A stretch of DNA of 64,000 bases from Protonemura montana (Eukaryota > Arthropoda > Insecta > Plecoptera > Nemouridae): positions 9,573,501 to 9,637,500 of the forward strand of contig OX387610.1 of NCBI GenBank assembly GCA_947568835.1, written 5' to 3'. Shown piece by piece: positions 63,101-64,000 of the stretch. The stretch's first letter is position 1. Each line of letters opens with the position of its first letter. The position numbers and the translations under genes are program-made. The notes under the pieces are model-generated. The model made no database searches. It had not been told where the DNA came from and worked only from the letters and a program-made list of their open reading frames with translations.

Positions 63101-63173
63101 GCCGCCCTTCGAACTGTATCTTAACAGAACACATTGACAAACGCTGACTTCTTTTCTTGCAGAGATGTTGTAA
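21020..63173 (+). CDS. secreted ADAMTS-like zinc metalloprotease, whole gene span
   Basis: Sixteen coding exons join in frame (21020-21106, 31586-31649, 32695-33005, 39146-39238, 47421-47685, 48208-48328, 50819-50948, 51492-51634, 53654-53706 or 54718-54773, 57688-57814, 58679-58843, 59252-59378, 59862-59966, 60577-60734, 62253-63028, 63163-63173), giving 911 or 912 residues. Domains: signal peptide 1-28; acidic propeptide without Cys to about 289, with furin-type RSKR (243-246) and RTKR (286-289); reprolysin catalytic domain about 290-525 with H460, E461, H464, H470, D471 and Met-turn M495; ADAMTS-type Cys-rich module about 521-610; Thr/Lys/Pro/Tyr-rich tail about 650-909. There are no thrombospondin repeats and no transmembrane segment. 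The enzyme should hydrolyse extracellular or matrix proteins using Zn2+ after propeptide removal; the true substrate is unknown. It is probably one of the insect 'ADAMTS-like' proteases, but the exact ortholog cannot be named. Confidence 0.93.
21222..21386 (-). mobile_element. 5S-headed SINE, copy C1 (3' part only)
   Basis: On the + strand, TTAAGCAACGCATTATTTCG is a diverged reverse-complement tail, followed by GTCGGTGAATGAGTGGGTGA and CCTGTCGACGAGCATCAAG. These are the 3' half of the family in minus orientation; the 5S head is missing. Confidence 0.65.
21432..21740 (+). mobile_element. 5S-headed SINE, copy C2 (5' truncated)
   Basis: Starts in the body at TTCTGTTCGGGAGATAGATT, then TTTATCAACCTCTCGACAGC, TTGTACCGTCCTTCGGAAG and CTTCTAGGCTAGGCTCGG in + orientation. 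The 5S head is missing. It lies back to back with copy C1. The open frame here (21412-21669) is an accident of the repeat. Confidence 0.7.
22636..22711 (-). mobile_element. foldback element, copy 3 (half element)
   Basis: Reverse orientation: CAAATAGTTTTTGTT, then ACTAGTGCTAAGGATAAATC and GACATGAGTCTAAAAACCAT, matching the left half and one hairpin arm of the other copies. It is flanked by a perfect 14 bp direct repeat GTAATCAAAATTAA (22622-22635 and 22712-22725), the best target duplication in the family. The half-size copy inserted cleanly, so the right half is not needed for movement. Confidence 0.75.
22955..23650 (+). repeat. degenerate tandem repeat, irregular units of about 110-180 bp
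   Basis: The words GTCAAACTAG (23038, 23179, about 23291, about 23471, about 23542, with changes), AAAACACCT, GAGTCCTGAAAGTCC-like and GGAAAACAGCTG-like recur in the same order several times. This suggests an old, much mutated tandem repeat. No protein product; the short open frames are accidental. Confidence 0.5.
23885..24484 (+). other. degenerate hydrophobic coding-like repeat, unrecognised
   Basis: After the acceptor-like site CTTGCCAG (about 23890) a frame begins MSYIYRPTGPAVPN and contains a hydrophobic stretch (VYRVVVAAFGMCSGYLVTLL). In another frame a second hydrophobic stretch follows (LYHLLFAVQAVLAIAVIVLL). Two further related blocks end at about 24343 and 24481: VYFLWLIVHKLV...TVVM-stop and VYLLLFAVYRLHVARDKPVVM-stop. 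The similar spacing and endings suggest decayed tandem copies of one short membrane-like segment. I do not recognise the family, and it may be non-coding. Confidence 0.25.
25561..25596 (+). repeat. solo inverted-end sequence of the MITE-like family
   Basis: AGAGAGTGGCTATCTCCACG then CAATGGCCATTTTTGT matches the left ends of the elements at 28687 and 30550. No matching right end was found nearby, so it is a decayed or solo end. Confidence 0.55.
26935..27075 (+). promoter_or_regulatory. GC-richer patch, possible alternative promoter or first exon
   Basis: Contains GTGACCTTGAA (nuclear receptor half-site-like), CCAATCAG (a CCAAT box at about 26999-27006) and, downstream, the donor-like AGAAAGT|GTAAGT at about 27067. 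If spliced to protease exon 2, translation could begin at the ATG at 31598 and would lack a signal peptide. Purely a motif-based guess. Confidence 0.2.
28009..28396 (+). mobile_element. 5S-headed SINE, copy D
   Basis: The head is GTGCTGGAAACACCAGTTCT, then ACCGAAGTTAAGCAACACTG and TGGGTCAGGCATT. The body has TTATCAACCTCTCGACAGC and TTGTACCGCCCTTCGGAAG, the ATCATCATCGTCATCATCAC stretch, and the tail CAAAACAGTGCGTT. Full length, + orientation; the region just after the head is altered. Confidence 0.85.
28687..28919. mobile_element. MITE-like element with 36 bp inverted ends
   Basis: The left end 28687-28722 (AGAGAGTGGCTATCTACGAG, then CAATGACCGCTATGTT) pairs with 28884-28919; 28 of 36 positions match. 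The interior is AT-rich and has no transposase. The same ends occur at 30550-30908 and singly at 25561. No clear target duplication is visible. Confidence 0.7.
30550..30908. mobile_element. MITE-like element with doubled inverted ends
   Basis: The outer arms 30550-30590 and 30868-30908 match at 37 of 41 positions (ATGCAATGGCCGCCATGTTT side). Just inside each is a second, diverged copy of the same motif (30593-30623 and 30834-30864), so each end is a tandem pair. The interior is AT-rich without a transposase. The open frames on both strands here (30526-30930, 30735-30947) are caused by the repeat. Confidence 0.75.
31586..31649 (+). CDS. protease exon 2: start of propeptide
   Basis: The acceptor TTTTTCCAG|CTTCAC and donor CAAG|GTAAGC bound 64 bases reading LHTHMSPDELRRVFHVEEHEQ plus one base. 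Phase 0 in, phase 1 out, matching its neighbours. In M12B proteases the first propeptide block runs into a YEIV-type motif, which is what exon 3 opens with. Confidence 0.9.
32582..32624 (-). repeat. foldback element fragment, copy 4
   Basis: GAGATAAAGTAGACATGAG then TAAAAACCATAAGTCC is a diverged reverse copy of the left part of the element. It lies about 70 bp before exon 3. Too short to judge its ends. Confidence 0.5.
32695..33005 (+). CDS. protease exon 3: acidic propeptide region
   Basis: Acceptor CTGTTTGCAG|TG, donor GAACAG|GTTGGT (a weak donor). Translation opens VPEYEIVHVHSS, typical of the reprolysin propeptide. It then has a Ser/Asp/Glu-rich stretch (DIDEAENSDNPDSSDSGDSG) and a basic, conserved-looking block (LSAFGQDLKLKMKKATGLF) with one N-glycosylation site (NLT). 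311 bases; phases 1 in, 0 out. Confidence 0.92.
33066..33470 (-). mobile_element. 5S-headed SINE, copy E
   Basis: Minus orientation. The head is at 33470-33390 (TTGGTAACACCGGCTCTCGT, then ACCGAAGTTAAGCAACAGAT), the body has the diagnostic CTTCGGAAGGACCATAAAGC block, and the tail at 33066-33085 is TAACAGTGCGTCGTAATATC. It is antisense to the protease gene. Confidence 0.8.
34407..34430. repeat. poly-C tract
   Basis: Uninterrupted run of about 24 C followed by TCCCCC. A second run of similar length is at about 20126-20148. Lengths may be inexact because of sequencing. Confidence 0.9.
34735..34767. other. near-perfect 15 bp hairpin in an AATCGTA-rich patch
   Basis: CTATACGACTAGGAT (34735-34749), loop TCG, then ATCCTAATCGTATAG; one mismatch in 15. 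The 60 bp before it repeats the word AATCGTA/ATCGTAT several times. Confidence 0.8.
39146..39238 (+). CDS. protease exon 4: propeptide
   Basis: Acceptor TTTATTTCAG|GATGAT, donor GCAGTG|GTAAGT; 93 bases, phase 0 at both ends. It encodes DDDEDIGEIFQDEENLAALL then LQTEKDGTLAV, an acidic piece of the propeptide. Skipping it would keep the frame, so an isoform without it is possible. Confidence 0.88.
39722..39975 (-). mobile_element. 5S-headed SINE, copy F (head missing)
   Basis: On the + strand: AGCGACGCGCTGTTTTGACA (tail), GTCAGTGAATGAGTGGATGA, then the GACCTAGACTAAAAGGG and CCATCCGAAGTACGGTACAA body blocks, stopping before the 5S part. 5' truncation at a variable point is usual for LINE-driven retroposition. 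Confidence 0.75.
39980..40135 (+). repeat. dispersed repeat R, copy 1
   Basis: Core GGGTGGCAGCTAC then GGCTCGTTTGCTCAGCAGAA and AACATTAGCACTGAG. It matches 43325-43450 on the other strand and 51305-51425 over more than 100 bp. It begins immediately after SINE copy F, which may have inserted into it. Confidence 0.7.
40466..40900 (-). mobile_element. 5S-headed SINE, copy G (longest clear copy)
   Basis: The head is at 40900-40811 (GTGTTGGAAACACTGGTTCT, then TCACTGAAGTTAAGCAACAC and TGGATGGATGACCATCATAC). The body has all family blocks (CTCGACAGCATGGATTTGTG, CTTCAAAAGGGACGCTAAGC, CGGCACCGGGTTTCTCC, TCATCATCCTCATCCTCATC) and the tail AAAACAATGCATCGTTAAAA ends near 40466. About 435 bp; a good model for the consensus. 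Confidence 0.85.
41170..41225 (+). repeat. dispersed repeat R, short copy
   Basis: GACGGGCGCACGCGCTATCG then GGTGGTATTGG resembles the middle of the copy at 51305 (GACGGCCGCAAGCGCCATCG). It is preceded by a (TTTTA)n run at 41150-41174. Confidence 0.5.
41884..42050. repeat. tandem duplication of about 83 bp, two units
   Basis: Units 41884-41968 and 41970-42047 share CAACCCTTGTTTCACCCAC, CATTACTRTTACATTG and GGTTACTTGTTTTA. Both strands are open across it because of the shared composition. No known family. Confidence 0.75.
43325..43690 (-). repeat. dispersed repeat R, copy 2
   Basis: Reverse-complement match to copy 1 (GAGCAAACGAGCC, GGTAGCTGCCACCCGATTTC) through 43450. Weaker similarity to the left parts of other copies continues to about 43690 (TTTAGTCAGAGTCT-like words also seen at 40940 and 25205). 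Confidence 0.6.
43795..43885 (-). mobile_element. tRNA-like SINE of the second type, truncated
   Basis: On the minus strand CAATTGGGAGGTCTCGGGTT, CGTATCCCGGTTCG (box B region) and TTTTTCCAGTCTAGCTTCCT match the + strand element at 48613. The box A part is missing here. Confidence 0.65.
44738..44905 (+). mobile_element. tRNA-like SINE, copy 2
   Basis: Carries the same upstream block as 20215-20470 (ATGAGTATTTACATCCTCTT, GGTTCTATTCTTTG, TCATTCTTATCAAATGCAC). A degraded tRNA-like part with box B-like GAGGTTTGAGTTCCC follows. + orientation. Confidence 0.6.
45008..45404 (-). mobile_element. 5S-headed SINE, copy H
   Basis: The head at 45404-45330 (TGTTGGAAACATTGGTCCTC, then TCACCGAAGTTAAGCAATAC) and body (CTCGATAGCATGGATTTGTG, CTCTTCGACAGGATT) reach the tail near 45008 (ACGACGCAATG on +). 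Short + strand tail fragments on both sides suggest repeated insertions here. Confidence 0.8.
45945..46125 (-). mobile_element. possible tRNA-like SINE
   Basis: On the minus strand AGATTGGTAGACTCTC (weak box A), GATTGGCATTTG, then GACGGGTTCGATTCTTGG (box B) and an AT-rich tail with AATAATAAAT. The order fits the second tRNA-like type. Confidence 0.45.
47105..47325 (-). repeat. tandem array of 5S rRNA-like heads
   Basis: Two full heads and one partial head follow each other on the minus strand with a period of about 90 bp: 47110-47195, 47197-47287 and 47289-47325. Each has GGTCACYCAYYTAAT-like, CCCAGTGCAGTRTTGC and CGAGWACCRGTGTTTCYAAC words on the + strand. No SINE body separates them. Exon 5 begins only about 95 bp after the last one. 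Confidence 0.8.
47421..47685 (+). CDS. protease exon 5: end of propeptide, first furin site
   Basis: Acceptor TCTTTCACAG|GAAGGC, donor GACTATG|GTGAGT; 265 bases. Opens EGTIGHDLVVKPIPYSLRRH, the propeptide motif that in M12B proteins reads roughly GTIG...I.P. An acidic stretch leads to LMRSKR|TV, a furin consensus (residues 243-246), then YKRSVRAG. No Cys, so no cysteine-switch is visible. Phase 0 in, 1 out. Confidence 0.93.
48208..48328 (+). CDS. protease exon 6: second furin site and start of catalytic domain
   Basis: Acceptor CCTTTCACAG|CT, donor TACAG|GTACGT. KKHRTKR|SISKREAP gives the likely final cleavage site (residues 286-289). VIYPEILVIVDYDGYR is the first beta strand of the reprolysin fold. 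121 bases; phases 1 in, 2 out. Confidence 0.93.
48613..48715 (+). mobile_element. tRNA-like SINE of the second type
   Basis: GCCCGGATAGCTCAGTTGGT then AGAGCAACGATTGGCAATTG and GGTCCCGAATTCGTATCCCT give a clear box A and a mutated box B. TTTTTCCAGTCTAGCTCCTT follows, shared with 43795-43885. A lysine-tRNA-like 5' half is possible, but the T-arm is broken. It lies in intron 6. Confidence 0.7.
50338..50695 (-). mobile_element. 5S-headed SINE, copy J
   Basis: The head is at 50693-50611 (GTTGGAAATACCGACTGTCG, then AGATAAGCAACACTGCGGTG). The body has CTTCGGAAGAGACCGCCC and CGGCACTGTG, and the tail is at about 50345 (GACGCACTGTTTTGACAACG on +). It ends 124 bp before exon 7. Confidence 0.8.
50819..50948 (+). 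CDS. protease exon 7: catalytic domain
   Basis: Acceptor CACCCTACAG|GCTTCA, donor TCAAGG|GTAAGC; 130 bases. LHGGDNVQIKRYFVSFWNGV then DLRYKLLKGPKIRISIAGII, the helix and edge strand of the reprolysin fold that precede the active site. Phases 2 in, 0 out. Confidence 0.92.
51305..51425 (+). repeat. dispersed repeat R, copy 3
   Basis: GACGGCCGCAAGCGCCATCG, GTTGCTCACTCGTTTGCTCA and AATTAGCGCTGTGACAG match copies 1 and 2. It lies in intron 7, 67 bp before exon 8. Weaker similarity may extend left to about 51000. Confidence 0.65.
51492..51634 (+). CDS. protease exon 8: catalytic domain
   Basis: Acceptor TGATTTCTAG|GGGAGA, donor ACCAA|GTAAGT; 143 bases. GRDATPYLERNRVGRDAIDS then AAALTDMGKYLFRERRLPVY and DIAVAVTK, equal to the ADAMTS segment that ends in LLTR/DIC. 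Phases 0 in, 2 out. Confidence 0.92.
51635..53653 (+). other. intron 8 of protease gene (about 2.0 kb)
   Basis: AT-rich. It holds a threefold GAAATGCACTT(G/A) repeat at 52443-52478, a GTGTGT run at 52682-52702 and an imperfect tandem duplication of about 132 bp at 53300-53566, close to the alternative exons. No further exon seen. Confidence 0.65.
53300..53566. repeat. imperfect tandem duplication of about 132 bp
   Basis: Units 53300-53422 and 53432-53566 share TTTGTTATTTG, TTRGCAACAGCCAAT and the GCACTRAARACCCG-CACTTA blocks. The second unit ends 88 bp before alternative exon 9a. Confidence 0.7.
53654..53706 (+). CDS. protease exon 9a: alternative catalytic-loop exon (basic version)
   Basis: Acceptor TTCACCTATAG|GTACGA, donor GGCCG|GTATGT; 53 bases, phases 2 in and 1 out. 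It encodes (K)YDMCRRRKGGRCTKGTA(G), which aligns with the ADAMTS catalytic segment DxC...C...G. The Cys pair is spaced C-x7-C, and the loop is strongly basic (six Arg/Lys, one Asp). Because 53 is 2 mod 3, using both 9a and 9b, or neither, breaks the frame. Confidence 0.88.
54718..54773 (+). CDS. protease exon 9b: alternative catalytic-loop exon (near-neutral version)
   Basis: Acceptor TTACTATTTCAG|ATTAGA, donor GCAG|GTAAGC; 56 bases, the same phases as exon 9a. It encodes (K)LDMCRRQYANDACNRGTA(G): same frame of Cys, same start DMCRR and same end GTAG, but C-x8-C and much less basic. It has better splice sites than 9a. Clearly an exon duplicate of 9a, separated from it by a 1011 bp intron. Confidence 0.88.
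54774..57687 (+). other. intron 9 of protease gene (about 2.9 kb)
   Basis: AT-rich with no repeat family recognised. I looked for a third copy of the DMC loop exon and saw none. Confidence 0.6.
57688..57814 (+). CDS. protease exon 10: first part of the zinc site
   Basis: Acceptor TGCCTTCAG|GGTTTG, donor CACTT|GTAAGC; 127 bases. FAYVGGACVVNKRLEKVNSV leads into EDTGGFSGIIVGAHEVGH. H460 and H464 are zinc ligands and E461 is the catalytic base. The intron cuts inside the zinc motif just after H464. Phases 1 in, 2 out. Confidence 0.95.
57815..58678 (+). other. intron 10 of protease gene (864 bp)
   Basis: Apart from the tRNA-like SINE at 57895-58095, AT-rich sequence with nothing recognised. Confidence 0.7.
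57895..58095 (+). mobile_element. tRNA-like SINE, copy 3
   Basis: The upstream block (GTCATTCTCATCAAATACAC, TAAAATCATTC) is as in the copies at 20215 and 44738, then AGAAGCTCAGTTGGTTACAT (box A-like) and GGGGTTCAAAGGCCCCGTTT (box B-like). It lies in intron 10. Confidence 0.65.
58679..58843 (+). CDS. protease exon 11: second part of zinc site and Met-turn
   Basis: Acceptor TTAATACAG|ATTGGG, donor CTCAA|GTGAGT; 165 bases. LGAVHDGSPPPSY gives the third zinc ligand H470 and D471, so the full signature HEVGHLLGAVHDG is intact and an active enzyme is expected. GFIMSDL holds the Met-turn (M495). WSSCSVTSFHHFL is the conserved last helix. Phases 2 in, 2 out. Confidence 0.95.
59252..59378 (+). CDS. 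protease exon 12: Cys-rich module, first part
   Basis: Acceptor TTGTTTTTCAG|TGGAGA, donor TGCTTT|GTACGT; 127 bases. CLYNSPHE, then LPGKLLTLDAQCRKDRGTSA, the ADAMTS disintegrin-like/Cys-rich motif (LPG..Y..D.QC). Phases 2 in, 0 out. Confidence 0.92.
59862..59966 (+). CDS. protease exon 13: Cys-rich module, middle
   Basis: Acceptor GGCATGCACAG|AAAGAC, donor GGACAG|GTAACT; 105 bases, phase 0 at both ends. VCAQLFCFDAGSGYCV, then AEGSSCGDGQ: the C..L.C......C......G..CG pattern of ADAMTS proteins. Skipping would keep the frame but destroy the module. Confidence 0.92.
60577..60734 (+). CDS. protease exon 14: end of Cys-rich module and linker
   Basis: Acceptor TTGCCGTTCCAG|TACTGC, donor CAGAG|GTTGGT; 158 bases. 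YCINGKC closes the module (W/YC..G.C). After it comes a polar linker with an N-glycosylation site (NAT). In ADAMTS proteins a thrombospondin repeat would be expected nearby; none is present. Phases 0 in, 2 out. Confidence 0.9.
60735..62252 (+). other. intron 14 of protease gene (about 1.5 kb)
   Basis: Contains a foldback segment at 60880-60970 (arms ATGGAATGAAATGAGATGA and its near complement, with palindrome CATTGCTAGCAATG between). Otherwise nothing recognised. Confidence 0.65.
60880..60970. repeat. short foldback sequence
   Basis: The left arm 60880-60900 pairs with 60948-60970 with one or two mismatches. The loop holds the perfect palindrome CATTGCTAGCAATG. Only one copy was seen in the window. 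Confidence 0.7.
62253..63028 (+). CDS. protease exon 15: Thr/Lys/Pro/Tyr-rich repeat tail
   Basis: Acceptor GAACAAACAG|GTACGA, donor GCTG|GTGAGT; 776 bases, 258 codons. After YDWNEPKTTKEV, a low-complexity tail carries many variants of TTKSPYNYYK (for example TKSPYNYNK, TKSPYSYSYSK, TKPPFSYQYSK, TKSPYNYYK, TKKSPFF). No Cys and no membrane segment. The Thr clusters could carry O-glycans, and the Tyr-rich, basic repeats resemble extracellular matrix or cuticle proteins, suggesting binding or cross-linking to a matrix (inference). Phases 2 in, 1 out. Confidence 0.9.
63163..63173 (+). CDS. protease exon 16: last codons
   Basis: Acceptor CTTTTCTTGCAG|AGATG gives ...A-E-M-L-stop. If the short 134 bp intron (63029-63162) is kept, the protein ends ...A-G-E-stop at 63035 instead. 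Both ends are almost the same length. Confidence 0.65.
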
Positions 63174-64000
63174 ATACTTTGTCTGTGCTGTACATATTTA
63201 ACTATTTATGGTGGTGGAGTGGTGGATTGGCATGACTTTGTTCGAGAATGATCATATTTAATGCTTTTAAATCACTGCATGGATTTTTGAAAGAAGTTAC
63301 AAATGAAACTTGATAGTATGTTCTAACTTCATAACTAATTGAACACATAACATTGATAATCAAAACAAGTTGGTGTGTAGCCAAAAGGCTAGATATGTGT
63401 AAAGAGAAGAGGAAAGTTAATTTACCAGAGAAGTGAAGCGATGAATGTTTCGGCTAGTGATTGGGCAAGCTACTGCATGGTGATTAGCCAAACATTGAAC
63501 AATATATATCGATTATTGATCTTATATTGTGGGTCACAACCATCGCTTCACTTCTCTTGTTATGTTCCTTAACAACTCCACTTTCTTATTTCCCTTAAAT
63601 GAAATCAAAACATACCATCGAGTTTTTTTTGTAATGGGATTTTTGGTTCTGGATTCATATGACACTGAATGCACTAAAGTACATTGAATATCATATCTTT
63701 TATCTTATTTTTGGTGGTTTCTGCTTAAAAAACGTAAACTTTTTTTATTACTAAGTTTAGTGAAGATGCAGAATTGAGTCCAATGTGGTTGGAATGGTTT
63801 GCCTAACATCCAAATCCAATGGCTACAGTTGTATAATACCCAGTTCAAAAGATAGTACAAAAAAAAACCTGTTAAAACTAGTCGAGTCAATCAATACTTA
63901 CATTTTCCTCTAACTGGACGTTATCTTTTGAAGTCGATGTTATAAAACTGGTCATGAGCTGTACAAAATTAGCTTACCTACTTTATCTACAAAACCTACA
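63174..64000 (+). other. 3' flank or 3' UTR of protease gene
   Basis: No clear AATAAA was found in the rest of the window, so the transcript end is unknown. The segment 63427-63557 is strongly structured (listed separately). No other gene seen. Confidence 0.6.
63427..63557. other. structured segment with 17 bp perfect inverted ends
   Basis: AGAGAAGTGAAGCGATG (63427-63443) pairs perfectly with 63541-63557. Inside, AATGTTTCGGCTAGTGATT pairs with TGATTAGCCAAACATT, and CAATATA pairs with TATATTG, giving a possible three-way fold. It could be a structured 3' UTR element or a small inverted-repeat transposable element. Confidence 0.7.

Noticed and set aside
1..64000. CRISPR arrays, operons, prokaryotic promoters or terminators
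   Set aside because: The window is eukaryotic with spliced genes; no regularly spaced direct repeats of CRISPR type were seen.

Overview
The window is nuclear DNA from an animal, most likely an insect. It is AT-rich and mostly non-coding. It carries one long spliced gene with many large introns, GT-AG splice sites throughout, several families of short interspersed elements, and a 5S rRNA-derived repeat head whose conserved core is close to what I remember of insect 5S rRNA. I cannot name the species. There is no sign of bacterial or organellar organisation, and no intact transposase or reverse transcriptase frame was seen.

The main content is a single + strand gene spanning about 20963-63173. 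I could join sixteen coding exons plus one alternative exon with all phases matching. They encode a secreted zinc metalloprotease of the reprolysin (M12B) class, closest in layout to ADAMTS proteins. It has a signal peptide, an acidic propeptide without cysteine, two furin-type sites (RSKR and RTKR), and a catalytic domain with HEVGHLLGAVHDG and a Met-turn. These are followed by an ADAMTS-type cysteine-rich module and a long Thr/Lys/Pro/Tyr-rich repeat tail, with no thrombospondin repeats. The computed length is 911 or 912 residues. Its most interesting feature is a pair of duplicated micro-exons (53654-53706 and 54718-54773) that encode the same short loop of the catalytic domain. Their lengths (53 and 56 nt) mean that only transcripts with exactly one of them stay in frame.

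The first 20.9 kb hold no convincing complete gene. One exon at 3307-3464 encodes the C-terminal part of a C-type lectin domain; its upstream exons were not found, so it is the end of a gene starting outside the window or a relic. A few GC-richer patches (about 7440-7690, 13080-13250, 14820-14960, 15600-15780, 18680-18970, 26935-27075, 34960-35040) could be promoters or untranslated exons, but none can be proved from sequence alone.

The introns and flanks are full of small repeats: (1) a 5S rRNA-headed SINE of about 350-440 bp in at least ten places, mostly antisense to the protease gene; (2) tRNA-related SINEs of at least two types; (3) a short foldback element flanked by 11-14 bp direct repeats; (4) a MITE-like family with about 40 bp inverted ends; (5) a dispersed repeat with a conserved core of about 60 bp; and several local tandem duplications. 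The 3' flank of the gene holds a 131 bp segment with 17 bp perfect inverted ends and two further internal stems.
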